A stretch of DNA of 64,000 bases. Origin: Pseudomonas sp. stari2. Lineage in GTDB: Bacteria; Pseudomonadota; Gammaproteobacteria; Pseudomonadales; Pseudomonadaceae. Shown here in pieces: positions 7,984-16,307 of the stretch; positions within the stretch are counted from its first letter, which is position 1; each line of letters opens with the position of its first letter. A program made the position numbers and the translations under genes. The stretch spans positions 3,653,501 to 3,717,500 of the forward strand of contig NZ_CP099760.1 in assembly GCF_040760005.1 (NCBI RefSeq). Direction: 5' to 3'. The notes under the pieces are model-generated. The model worked only from the letters and a program-made list of their open reading frames with translations, ran no database searches and was not told where the DNA came from.

Positions 7984-10900
7984 CTACTCTCCACCAAGAT
8001 CGGAAAAGGGTTCCAGCCCCGTCAGCAACCCATACAGACCGTGCAACGGCACGGGCAGCCAGGTGGGGCGATTTTCGGCTTCATAGGCCACTTCGTAGGC
8101 CGCTTTCTCCAGACCGAATAACGCCAGTGCGGCGTCGGCACCTTCAGGATCCTGCCAGGCATGATCAAGACTAGCTGCCGCCCGGCGATATGCCTCGACA
8201 AATGCTTCGCGGGCCTCACGCAAATAGCGTTCGGCGACCCGGCGACGCGCCGCCTCGGCCTCGGGACTGTTGTCGACGTTGTGTACGTTGATGGTCATCG
8301 CGGCGGCGTAATCGAAGGAACGCAGCACCCCGCTGACATCCTTGTACGGACTGTGCTTGCCCCGGCGCTCGGCCAGTGGCCGCGCCGGTTCGCCTTCAAA
8401 ATCGATCAGGTACGCATCGCCCTTGATCACCAGTACTTGCCCCAGATGCAGATCGCCATGAACGCGGATGCGCAAGCCGCCGGCGGATTTCTTCGCCAGC
8501 TCCTGCACATGGGCGAGGATGGTTTTCTTGTGGTCGAGCAGACGAGCGACAAGCCTCTGATCCGCTGCATCGAGTTCGCCCTGATGCTGCTTGAGCAACT
8601 TCAGCGCGTGCTCGACCTGAGCGCCGACATCCTTGCCGGTCGCCTGCGCATCCTTGGTCGAGCTGATCTGCGGTGCGAAGTCCTTGTTGTCGCTCGGCGC
8701 TGCCAGCACCTGATGCATTTCCCCCAGACGCTGCCCCAGCATACCGGCGAAATCCTTCAGCTCGCCAAGGGCGTTGTAGTGTTGCGACTGTTCGGACACG
8801 GCGTCCGCCAGCTCATCGCGCAACGCCCGTTCGAGGTTGTTCTGCGTCCATTCCCAGGCATCGCCCTGATTGCTCAGATAGCCTTGGGCGATCATCAGCA
8901 GGTTGTCTTCGCCCCTCCCGTCGCGACGAATCACCGAGCCGAGCAGTGGGGAAATATTGGCAAATCCGGCCGCTGTCAGGTAAGCGCTCATCTCCAGTTC
9001 CGGGTGTACGCCAGACGCGACTTTGCGGATCAACTTGAGCACCAGGCTGTTGCCGATCACCACCGAACTGTTGGATTGCTCGGCAGACAGATAACGCACT
9101 TCGGATTCCGCGCCGAGACCAAGTTTGTCGAGATGCGGCGTGGCTTCGAAACGGATTTCGCCATCGCTGGATTCCAGCACCGTGCCGCTCTGCATGCCTT
9201 GCAGAACAGCGCGTATAAACGCTTCAAGGCTGAAGGCGTCAGTGATCAACCCGACCTGACGCACCCGGCGCACTCGCGCCAAAGCCAGTTGCTGCGGCAA
9301 CGCCGGCCCTACCTGATCTTCCGAAATGAAACCAAAGGGCAGCTGATAACGGCTGGTCTGCCCGTCACTGTGTACTTCGATTTCGCTGAGCAACACCGGA
9401 TGCTGCGCGTCGCCGAAGCGCACGCCGTAGGCGAGTTTCACCTGGTCGATGGCGGCGTCCTTGCCGGCGAACCAGCGGCGGTTTTGCAGCCAGTTCGGCA
9501 GGATGCCCTGTTCGAGGGTGGCGCGGGACGGCGCCTCCAGCAGTTCCTCCATGCGTTTTTTCAGCACCAGCGTGGTGAAATCCGGCAGGCTCTGCGCAGG
9601 TTCAACGTGCCAGCTCGGCATCTGGTTTTCCGCCGCCAGGCCAAACCAGTAGAAGCCGTAAGGCGCCAGGGTCAGCAGAAAGTTGAGCTGGCCGATGGGC
9701 GGAAATGCGTTACCACCAAGCATTTCCACCGGCACCATGCCGACGTAGGCAGACAAGTCCAGTTCCACCGCTTGCGCGCTGCGCGACACGTTGGCCACGC
9801 ACAGGATGATTTCATGCTTGCCGTCGGGCCCGGTGTATTCGCGGGTATAGGCCAGCACGCGTCGGTTGGCCGGCGAGAGCATTTTCAAGGTGCCGCGACC
9901 GAACGCCTTGGATTGCTTGCGTACAGTCAGCAGGCGACGGGTCCAGTTCAGCAGCGAATGCGGGTCGCCGGCCTGGGTTTCGACGTTGACCGACTGAAAG
10001 CCGTACTGCGGGTCCATGATCGGCGGCAGCACCAGACTGGCCGGGTCGGCCCGGGAGAAGCCGCCGTTGCGGTCGATCGACCATTGCATCGGCGTGCGCA
10101 CACCGTCACGGTCGCCCAGATAGATGTTGTCACCCATGCCGATTTCGTCGCCGTAATACAGGGTCGGCGTGCCGGGCATCGACAGCAGCAGACTGTTGAG
10201 CAGTTCGATGCGCCGACGGTCGCGCTCCATCAGCGGCGCCAGACGCCGGCGAATGCCGAGGTTGATCCGCGCACGGCGGTCGGCGGCGTAGTAGTTCCAG
10301 AGGTAGTCGCGTTCCTTGTCGGTGACCATCTCCAGCGTCAGTTCATCGTGGTTGCGCAGGAAGATCGCCCATTGGCAGTTGGCCGGGATCTCCGGAGTCT
10401 GGCGCAGGATGTCGGTGATCGGAAAGCGATCTTCCTGGGCCAGCGCCATGTACATGCGCGGCATCAGCGGGAAGTGAAACGCCATGTGGCATTCATCGCC
10501 ATTCACGCCCTCGGCGTCGGTATCACCGAAGTACAGCTGGGTGTCTTCCGGCCATTGATTGGCCTCGGCCAGCAGCATGCGATCCGGATAATTGGCGTCG
10601 ATTTCGGCGCGGATCTGCTTGAGGACGTCGTGGGTTTCCGGGAGGTTTTCATTGTTGGTGCCGTCACGTTCGATCAGGTACGGAATCGCGTCCAGTCGCA
10701 GGCCGTCAATGCCCATGTCCAGCCAGTAACGCATCACCGACAGCACGGCTTTCATGACTTGCGGGTTGTCGAAATTGAGGTCCGGCTGGTGCGAGTAGAA
10801 ACGGTGCCAGAAGTACTGGCCGGCCACCGGGTCCCAGGTCCAGTTGGACTTTTCGGTGTCGAGAAAAATGATCCGCGTACCGTCGTATTTCTGGTCGTCA

Positions 10901-11325
10901 TCCGACCACACATAAAAGTCGCGGGCCGCTGAACCGGGTTTGGCCTTGCGCGCGCGCTGGAACCACGGGTGCTGATCCGAGGTGTGGTTGATGACCAATT
11001 CGGTGATGACCCGCAAACCACGCTTGTGCGCCTCGGCGATGAAGCGCTTGGCGTCGGCCATTGTTCCGTAATCACTGTGTACACCGCGGTATTCAGCAAT
11101 GTCGTAACCGTCATCGCGCCGTGGCGACGGGTAGAACGGCAGCAGCCAGATGGTGTTGACACCGAGTTCGGCGATGTAATCGAGTTTGGCGATCAGGCCG
11201 GGAAAATCGCCGATCCCGTCGTTGTTGGAGTCGAAAAATGATTTGACGTGAACCTGATAGATCACCGCGTCCTTGTACCAGAGCGGGTCCTTGATGAAGG
11301 TGGCTGACTTGGGTTTCTTCGCCAT
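7984..11325 (-). CDS. treS: trehalose synthase/maltokinase fusion
   Basis: A 1113-residue fusion. Residues 1 to ~550 are a GH13 trehalose synthase, which interconverts trehalose and maltose, with [10 protein letters not shown] (nucleophile Asp212), [11 protein letters not shown] (Glu254) and FLRNHDELT (His326-Asp327). After a linker, the C-terminal half is a maltokinase: [16 protein letters not shown] is its N-terminal cap signature, and HGDLHLGQ (956-963) with DFEGEP (975-980) are the kinase catalytic and metal-binding motifs. The fused protein can turn trehalose into maltose and then maltose 1-phosphate, the GlgE donor. ATG 11325 was chosen because [24 protein letters not shown] is the usual N terminus. 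It is preceded by glgE (39-nt gap) and followed by glgB (2-nt gap). Confidence 0.96.
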   Translation of the reverse strand: MAKKPKSATFIKDPLWYKDAVIYQVHVKSFFDSNNDGIGDFPGLIAKLDYIAELGVNTIWLLPFYPSPRRDDGYDIAEYRGVHSDYGTMADAKRFIAEAHKRGLRVITELVINHTSDQHPWFQRARKAKPGSAARDFYVWSDDDQKYDGTRIIFLDTEKSNWTWDPVAGQYFWHRFYSHQPDLNFDNPQVMKAVLSVMRYWLDMGIDGLRLDAIPYLIERDGTNNENLPETHDVLKQIRAEIDANYPDRMLLAEANQWPEDTQLYFGDTDAEGVNGDECHMAFHFPLMPRMYMALAQEDRFPITDILRQTPEIPANCQWAIFLRNHDELTLEMVTDKERDYLWNYYAADRRARINLGIRRRLAPLMERDRRRIELLNSLLLSMPGTPTLYYGDEIGMGDNIYLGDRDGVRTPMQWSIDRNGGFSRADPASLVLPPIMDPQYGFQSVNVETQAGDPHSLLNWTRRLLTVRKQSKAFGRGTLKMLSPANRRVLAYTREYTGPDGKHEIILCVANVSRSAQAVELDLSAYVGMVPVEMLGGNAFPPIGQLNFLLTLAPYGFYWFGLAAENQMPSWHVEPAQSLPDFTTLVLKKRMEELLEAPSRATLEQGILPNWLQNRRWFAGKDAAIDQVKLAYGVRFGDAQHPVLLSEIEVHSDGQTSRYQLPFGFISEDQVGPALPQQLALARVRRVRQVGLITDAFSLEAFIRAVLQGMQSGTVLESSDGEIRFEATPHLDKLGLGAESEVRYLSAEQSNSSVVIGNSLVLKLIRKVASGVHPELEMSAYLTAAGFANISPLLGSVIRRDGRGEDNLLMIAQGYLSNQGDAWEWTQNNLERALRDELADAVSEQSQHYNALGELKDFAGMLGQRLGEMHQVLAAPSDNKDFAPQISSTKDAQATGKDVGAQVEHALKLLKQHQGELDAADQRLVARLLDHKKTILAHVQELAKKSAGGLRIRVHGDLHLGQVLVIKGDAYLIDFEGEPARPLAERRGKHSPYKDVSGVLRSFDYAAAMTINVHNVDNSPEAEAARRRVAERYLREAREAFVEAYRRAAASLDHAWQDPEGADAALALFGLEKAAYEVAYEAENRPTWLPVPLHGLYGLLTGLEPFSDLGGE

Positions 11326-11364
11326 GTGAAACTCCTGTTCAATGCATGAATGCGTCGGCCCGGA

Positions 11365-13362
11365 TCAGGCTGCGGTGATCCGCCAGATCCCGAACGGCTG
11401 ATAAGCCGGGTCGATCCGCATGAACTGGTACTTGCCGTGCCAGTCCCAGCGATGGCCGTTCATCAGGTCTTCGCCGTGGGTGGTGGCATCGTCCGGCAGG
11501 CCCATTTCCCACAGTGGCAATTCGAAATTGGCCTCCTGCGGGTGATGCGGGTCGAGGCTGACGGCCACCAGAATGAAATTGCTGCCATCGGCGCTGCGCT
11601 TGCCGAAGTACAGAATGTTGTCGTTCCAGGCGTTGTAGATCTTCAGGCCCAGATGGCTGTGCAGCGCCGGGTTCTGCCGGCGGATGCGATTGAGTTGGGC
11701 GATCTCGGCAATGATATTGCCGGGCTGGTTGAAGTCGCGGACGCGGATCTCGTACTTCTCGGAGTCGAGGTATTCCTCCTTGCCCGGCACCGGCGCCGAT
11801 TCGCACAGTTCGAACCCCGAATACATGCCCCACAGGCCCGAGCCCATGGTCGCCAGCGCCGCACGGATGAGAAATCCGGGCCGCCCCGACTCATGCAGGA
11901 ACGCCGGATTGATGTCCGGGGTGTTGACGAAGAAATTCGGCCGGTAGCACTCACGCCACGGCGATTCGTTGAGTTCGCTGAAGTAACTCGCCAATTCAGC
12001 CTTGGTGTTGCGCCAGGTGAAATAGGTGTAGCTCTGGGTGTAACCGACCTTGCCCAGCCGCGCCATCATCGCCGGGGTGGTGAACGCCTCGGCGAGGAAG
12101 ATCACCTCCGGGTGCAGCGTGCGCACATCGGCAATCAACCACTGCCAGAACGGCAGCGGCTTGGTGTGCGGGTTGTCGACGCGAAAGATCTTTACGCCCT
12201 CCTCGACCCAACCGACGACGATGTCACGCAGCTCGACCCACAAGCTCGGAATCGCTTCCGGCGCGTAGAAGTCGACGTTGACGATGTCCTGGTATTTCTT
12301 CGGCGGGTTTTCCGCGTATTTGATCGTGCCGTCCGGCCGCCAGTTGAACCAGCCGGGGTGCTGCTTGAGCCAAGGGTGATCCTGGGAACACTGAATCGCA
12401 AAATCGAGGGCGATTTCCAGACCATGATCAGCGGCAGCCGCCACCAGTCGACGAAAGTCTTCACGAGTGCCGAGTTGCGGGTGAATCGCTTCGTGCCCGC
12501 CCTCTTCGCTGCCGATCGCATAGGGGCTACCCGGATCGTCCGGCCCCGCAGTCAGGGAATTGTTGCGGCCCTTGCGATGGCTGCGGCCGATCGGGTGGAT
12601 TGGCGTGAAATACAACACATCGAAACCCATGTCCTGGATCATCGGCAGGCGCGAGTGCACATCGTTGAAAGTGCCGTGACGGGCGGGATCGTCGGTGATC
12701 GAGCGGGGAAACAGCTCGTACCAACTGGCGAACTCAGCCAGTTCACGCTCGACGTCCAGCGGAAACTCGGCGCTGATGCTCAGATACGGGCGGTGATCAG
12801 CCTCGGTCATCATCTGTGCACTCTGCGGGTGCAGGAACAGCGCGACCTGCTCGGTTTCGAGCAGACCGGATAATTCGTGGTGCAACGCTGCAAGCCGCTC
12901 GCTGAGCGAGCCTTCGCTACGTTCGGCGGCCTGTTGCACCATCGTGCGGCCTTCTTGCAGTTCCAGGCTGACCGGGACGGCGGCGGTGTGTTTTTTCTCC
13001 AATTCGTACTGAAAGCTGGCGAACTGGTCGATCCAGGCTTCGATCAGGTACAGATAACGGCCCATGCGCTGGGGCCGGAACCGGCCTTCCCAGCCATTGT
13101 TGCCCTGATCGCTCATGACTTCGCTTTGCCAGATTTCCTCGCCTTCCTCGCGCCAGCGGATGCGCACCGCCAGTTTGTCGTGGCCGTCGGCGAAGATCTT
13201 GCTGGTGACCACGATTTCGCGCCCGACCACAGCCTTGACGGCAAACTGCCCGCCATCAAGCGATGGCCGGGTGTTTTCAATGACGATGCGTGGCAGCAGC
13301 AACGCCTGCGACAGCGGGATGTGCGGGTTGTAGCTCTGTTCGGAGGTTTTTTCAGCAGTCAT
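11365..13362 (-). CDS. glgE: alpha-1,4-glucan:maltose-1-phosphate maltosyltransferase GlgE
   Basis: A 665-residue GH13_3 enzyme that transfers maltosyl units from maltose 1-phosphate to alpha-1,4-glucan chains. From the chosen start, KIFRVDNPHTKPLPFW carries the nucleophile Asp396 and FLAEAFT the acid Glu425; FTPIHPIGRSHRKGRNNS near 252-269 is a GlgE hallmark. The N-terminal ~200 residues form the family's beta-sandwich and helical insert. I chose ATG 13362 because AAGGAG lies 9 nt upstream; an upstream in-frame start at 13416 would add 18 residues of untypical sequence. First gene of glgE-treS/mak-glgB. No GlgC/GlgA genes are present in the window, so this is the ADP-glucose-independent route to glucan. 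Confidence 0.96.
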   Translation of the reverse strand: MTAEKTSEQSYNPHIPLSQALLLPRIVIENTRPSLDGGQFAVKAVVGREIVVTSKIFADGHDKLAVRIRWREEGEEIWQSEVMSDQGNNGWEGRFRPQRMGRYLYLIEAWIDQFASFQYELEKKHTAAVPVSLELQEGRTMVQQAAERSEGSLSERLAALHHELSGLLETEQVALFLHPQSAQMMTEADHRPYLSISAEFPLDVERELAEFASWYELFPRSITDDPARHGTFNDVHSRLPMIQDMGFDVLYFTPIHPIGRSHRKGRNNSLTAGPDDPGSPYAIGSEEGGHEAIHPQLGTREDFRRLVAAAADHGLEIALDFAIQCSQDHPWLKQHPGWFNWRPDGTIKYAENPPKKYQDIVNVDFYAPEAIPSLWVELRDIVVGWVEEGVKIFRVDNPHTKPLPFWQWLIADVRTLHPEVIFLAEAFTTPAMMARLGKVGYTQSYTYFTWRNTKAELASYFSELNESPWRECYRPNFFVNTPDINPAFLHESGRPGFLIRAALATMGSGLWGMYSGFELCESAPVPGKEEYLDSEKYEIRVRDFNQPGNIIAEIAQLNRIRRQNPALHSHLGLKIYNAWNDNILYFGKRSADGSNFILVAVSLDPHHPQEANFELPLWEMGLPDDATTHGEDLMNGHRWDWHGKYQFMRIDPAYQPFGIWRITAA

Positions 13363-13580
13363 TGAGCATCTCTCCTTAACGCCCCAAGGACGCTCGTTTG
13401 CCTGTTTGGCGATCACGGCCGGGCCTGCGCCTGACGATGAACTCTCTCAGGCTCCGAGCGACCCTCGCCGGCAAAAGTTCACAGGGATTTGCCCCGCCAC
13501 AAAATCGGATCGATTTCGCGCAGAAGTGGTCAACCCACTTAAGCACTTCTCACGCCATGTGCCACACGGAGGTTCATCTG

Positions 13581-13739
13581 ATGACGATTCCGATCCCCGC
13601 TGAAACGCCCGATCCGAACATCGACAAACCGGTGCTGCCCGAAACCGAGCCGCAACCGATCCCGGAACAGGAGCCACCGGGCACCACGCCGCCGCCCAAG
13701 GAAGAGCCACCGTCGACCATGCCGCCGGTGATTGTCTGA
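13581..13739 (+). CDS. 52-residue proline/glutamate-rich small protein
   Basis: ATG 13581 follows CGGAGG with an 8-nt spacer, a near-ideal ribosome binding site. The product has 52 residues and is dominated by Pro, Glu and Thr in a PxxP-like pattern (for example PETEPQPIPEQEPPG and PPPKEEPPSTMPP), with no membrane segment or cysteine. It is predicted to be disordered. The start, length and composition look like a small protein I remember as widespread in fluorescent pseudomonads without assigned function. It is divergent from glgE (218 nt apart), and its stop directly abuts the stop of the convergent MgtC-like gene. The same frame is open upstream to 13398 but lacks a ribosome site there. Confidence 0.65.
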   Translation: MTIPIPAETPDPNIDKPVLPETEPQPIPEQEPPGTTPPPKEEPPSTMPPVIV

Positions 13740-14240
13740 TCAGGGCTCATGGTCTTTTTCGAAGACTTTGACGATCCGCGGCATGACATTGAAGATCCCG
13801 AGCGCCAACAACGTACTGAGCAACGCCGTCGCTTCGCGGCCCAATCCGGCCGCGACGCCGATGGCAGCGGTCATCCACAGACCGGCAGCGGTAGTCAGGC
13901 CCTTGACGTGACCTTCATCGCCTTCATGATTCTTCAGAATGGTGCCGGCCCCGAGGAAGCCGATACCGGCGATCACTCCTTGCACTACCCGGCTCATCGC
14001 GTCGGCCTGTGATCCGGACAATTGCGGCACCAGCACAAACAGCGCCGCACCGAGAGCCACCAGCATGTGCGTTCGGACCCCGGCAGCCTTACCCTTGTGC
14101 TCGCGCTCGAATCCCAGGATCCCGCCCAATACCGCCGCCATCAACAGGCGCACGGTGATCCGCGTCAGCTGCGATGCATCGCCGATGTCGGCAAATTCCG
14201 CTTGCAGGGTTTCCCACACTTCATGCCACCAGGCGTTCAT
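13740..14240 (-). CDS. MgtC/SapB family membrane protein
   Basis: A 166-residue protein of the MgtC/SapB family. The conserved core is visible: RLLMAAVLGGILGFEREHKGKAAGVRTHMLVALGAALF near residues 31-68, with the charged ERE..KGKAAGVRTH motif, then GVIAGIGFLGAGTILK near 88-103 and GLTTAAGLWMTAAIGVAAGLG, giving about four or five inner-membrane helices. Characterised MgtC proteins modulate the F1Fo ATP synthase and help survival at low Mg2+ or in host cells; whether this shorter member does so is unknown. It ends after the last helix with FEKDHEP and lacks the C-terminal ACT-like domain of Salmonella MgtC. Its stop touches the stop of the convergent proline-rich gene (TGATCA at 13737-13742). 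Confidence 0.88.
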   Translation of the reverse strand: MNAWWHEVWETLQAEFADIGDASQLTRITVRLLMAAVLGGILGFEREHKGKAAGVRTHMLVALGAALFVLVPQLSGSQADAMSRVVQGVIAGIGFLGAGTILKNHEGDEGHVKGLTTAAGLWMTAAIGVAAGLGREATALLSTLLALGIFNVMPRIVKVFEKDHEP

Positions 14241-14362
14241 CGCGCAGTCCTTGTGAAGGGATCATGGGCGGTGGACAGCGGCGACCATTAATCGGTTGCG
14301 TAGAACGATCACGCAGGTGGGCGCCCTAACCTTTCAATACCCTTGGAAAAAAGGACAGCCCC

Positions 14363-14596
14363 ATGACCGTGCGCATCGAAAACCAGACCTGTTTTTTCGC
14401 CACCGAGAACGGTGAACAGATTCGCCTGTGCGGCGACCTGACGGTCATCACCGACAGCGAAAAATCGATGTCCGCCGTGGAAATCGAAGGCCGGCGCGTT
14501 TACATCACAGAAGCCGAAGCCGATGCGCTGACCGTCGCCGGTGCCAGGGACGGACGCAAACATCTCAAGGCCACCGACAGTGATTCGGTGATTTGA
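14363..14596 (+). CDS. DUF3203 family small protein
   Basis: A 77-residue soluble protein beginning MTVRIENQTCFFATENGEQ and ending HLKATDSDSVI. The pattern (an IENQTCFF start, RLCGDLTVITDSEKSMSAVEIEGRRVYITEAEAD in the middle, a VAGARDGRKH near the end) matches the Pseudomonas-specific DUF3203 family as I remember it. The middle is predicted to be beta-rich. No function is known. The start ATG 14363 is preceded by AAGGACAGCCCC, a usable ribosome site. It stands alone, divergent from the MgtC-like gene and 195 nt before ccoG. Confidence 0.7.
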   Translation: MTVRIENQTCFFATENGEQIRLCGDLTVITDSEKSMSAVEIEGRRVYITEAEADALTVAGARDGRKHLKATDSDSVI

Positions 14597-14777
14597 ATGA
14601 CCCTGGTCAACATCCCGCGCAGCCGTCCGGGATAGGCGTCTGCGCCCCGCTCCGCCCGCTGCTTCAAGTTTTCGCAGGGCCGGGCGCAAAACCCATCTGA
14701 TACGCTTTTTATTGAAATACCTGAGTCTGTTATGCAAACAGATCGGCGCTCATAGTTCACTGGCCTGATGGAGGCTG

Positions 14778-14803
14778 ATGAGCGAACGACCATGAGCGAA
14801 CGA
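14778..14803 (+). repeat. 14-nt tandem duplication across the ccoG start codon
   Basis: ATGAGCGAACGA occurs twice, at 14778-14789 and 14792-14803, with a 14-nt period. The first copy carries its own ATG 3 nt after a GGAGG (14770-14774) and reads M-S-E-R-P-stop, its TGA overlapping the ATG of the second copy. The duplication therefore creates a five-codon upstream frame coupled to ccoG. Confidence 0.7.
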
Positions 14804-16222
14804 ATCCCCGTCCGAACCGTAGAAGCATCTCCCCAGATAAAAAAAGTACCGGCGCGCCCAATGAAGGCGAAACACGCCACCAGCGACAACCAGATCTTCA
14901 CCCGCAGCTTCACTGGCCTGTTCCGCACCTTGCGCATGAGTGGCGCGGGGTTTCTGTTCCTGCTGTTTTTCGGCACCGTGTGGCTGAACTGGGGCGGGCG
15001 TCAGGCGGTGCTTTGGGACCTTTCCGAAAGCAAATTCCACATCTTTGGCGCGACCTTCTGGCCCCAGGACTTCATTCTGCTGTCGGCGCTGCTGATCATC
15101 GCCGCGTTCGGCCTGTTCGCCATTACCGTGTTCGCTGGCCGGGTGTGGTGCGGCTACACCTGCCCGCAGAGCTCGTGGACGTGGATTTTCATGTGGTGCG
15201 AGAAGATCACCGAAGGTGAACGCAACCAGCGGATCAAACTGCAAGCGGCACCCTGGAGCCTGAACAAACTGGCACGGCGTGCGGCCAAGCACACGCTGTG
15301 GCTGGCGATCAGCGTGCTGACCGGCCTGACATTTGTCGGCTACTTCACCCCGATCCGCCCGTTGGCCGAAGAGCTGCTGACCTTGCAGATCGGCGGTGTC
15401 AGTCTGTTCTGGGTGCTGTTTTTCACCGGCGCCACCTACATCAACGCCGGCTGGTTGCGTGAAGCGGTGTGCATGCACATGTGCCCGTATGCGCGGTTCC
15501 AGAGCGTGATGTTCGACAAGGACACCCTGGCGATTTCCTACGACGCGGCCCGAGGCGAAAACCGTGGCCCGCGCAAACGCGAGGTGAAACCGGCCGAAGC
15601 CGGCCTCGGCGATTGCATCGACTGCCAGTTGTGCGTGCAGGTCTGCCCGACCGGCATCGACATCCGCGACGGCCTGCAAATGGAATGCATCGGCTGCGCG
15701 GCGTGCATCGACGCCTGCGACTCGATCATGGACAAGATGAATTACGCCCGCGGCCTGATCCGCTACACCTCCGAGCGCGAGTTGCAGGGTGGCAAGACGC
15801 ATCTGCTGCGTCCGAGGCTGATTGGTTATGTCGCGGTACTGGTGGTGATGATCGGCGCCCTCGCCCTGGCCCTGGTCGAACGGCCGATGGTGTCGCTGGA
15901 CGTGACCAAGGACCGTGGCCTGTTCCGTGAGAACGGACAGGGTCAGATCGAAAACATCTACACCCTCAAAGTCATCAACAAGACACAGCAGCGCCAGGAC
16001 TACAACTTGAGCCTGGTGGATGGCGATGGCTTCCAGCTGCAAGGCAAGACCGAGCTGAGCCTTGCTGCAGGCGAGATCATCGATGTGCCGGTGTCGGTGG
16101 CGATGACCACGGATCGCCCGGCCAGCAGCTCGCAGACCTTGAGTTTCAAGATTGCCGACAGCGATGAGCCTGAGATTTATAGCGTGGCGAAGAGCCGGTT
16201 TGTTGCGCCGATGAATCGGTGA
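14792..16222 (+). CDS. ccoG: cytochrome c oxidase accessory protein CcoG
   Basis: A 476-residue membrane ferredoxin of the CcoG/RdxA family, which reduces copper for assembly of cbb3 oxidases. Early membrane helices include FLFLLFFGTVWLN and the segment around FILLSALLIIAAFGLFAITVF, followed by VWCGYTCPQSSWTWIFMWCE with the conserved Cys. Two 4Fe-4S motifs follow: CIDCQLCVQVCPTGIDI and CIGCAACIDACDSIMDK. The last ~110 residues form the periplasmic Ig-like domain typical of the family. ATG 14792 gives the usual MSERIP N terminus; ATG 14768 in the same frame would add eight residues. Here ccoG stands beside a MocR regulator rather than ccoNOQP, as in the P. aeruginosa PA4131-PA4132 pair (from memory), which points to service for the orphan CcoN at 36234. 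Confidence 0.94.
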   Translation: MSERIPVRTVEASPQIKKVPARPMKAKHATSDNQIFTRSFTGLFRTLRMSGAGFLFLLFFGTVWLNWGGRQAVLWDLSESKFHIFGATFWPQDFILLSALLIIAAFGLFAITVFAGRVWCGYTCPQSSWTWIFMWCEKITEGERNQRIKLQAAPWSLNKLARRAAKHTLWLAISVLTGLTFVGYFTPIRPLAEELLTLQIGGVSLFWVLFFTGATYINAGWLREAVCMHMCPYARFQSVMFDKDTLAISYDAARGENRGPRKREVKPAEAGLGDCIDCQLCVQVCPTGIDIRDGLQMECIGCAACIDACDSIMDKMNYARGLIRYTSERELQGGKTHLLRPRLIGYVAVLVVMIGALALALVERPMVSLDVTKDRGLFRENGQGQIENIYTLKVINKTQQRQDYNLSLVDGDGFQLQGKTELSLAAGEIIDVPVSVAMTTDRPASSSQTLSFKIADSDEPEIYSVAKSRFVAPMNR

Positions 16223-16241
16223 GGCTTTAAGATGCAACCCT

Positions 16242-16273
16242 TTGTGCCAATGGCGCTGCGCCCATTGGCACAA
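16242..16273. promoter_or_regulatory. perfect 12-bp inverted repeat, candidate MocR operator
   Basis: TTGTGCCAATGG (16242-16253) and CCATTGGCACAA (16262-16273) are exact reverse complements with an 8-nt spacer, 34 nt before the regulator's ATG. The position fits autoregulation. The same palindrome followed by CCGTTTT could alternatively form a terminator hairpin for ccoG. Confidence 0.6.
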
Positions 16274-16307
16274 CCGTTTTCCAAATCCCATCCATTGCAG
16301 GACACCG

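Noticed and set aside
6329..12873. Long open frames on the plus strand opposite glgB, treS and glgE (e.g. 6329-7813, 8161-10932, 11350-12873)
   Set aside because: They mirror strongly supported minus-strand enzymes, lack ribosome sites and family motifs, and are rich in Arg/Gln/His, as expected from antisense reading of GC-rich codons.
14750..16291. 513-codon minus-strand frame over ccoG
   Set aside because: Antisense of a clear CcoG with intact Fe-S motifs; no protein features.
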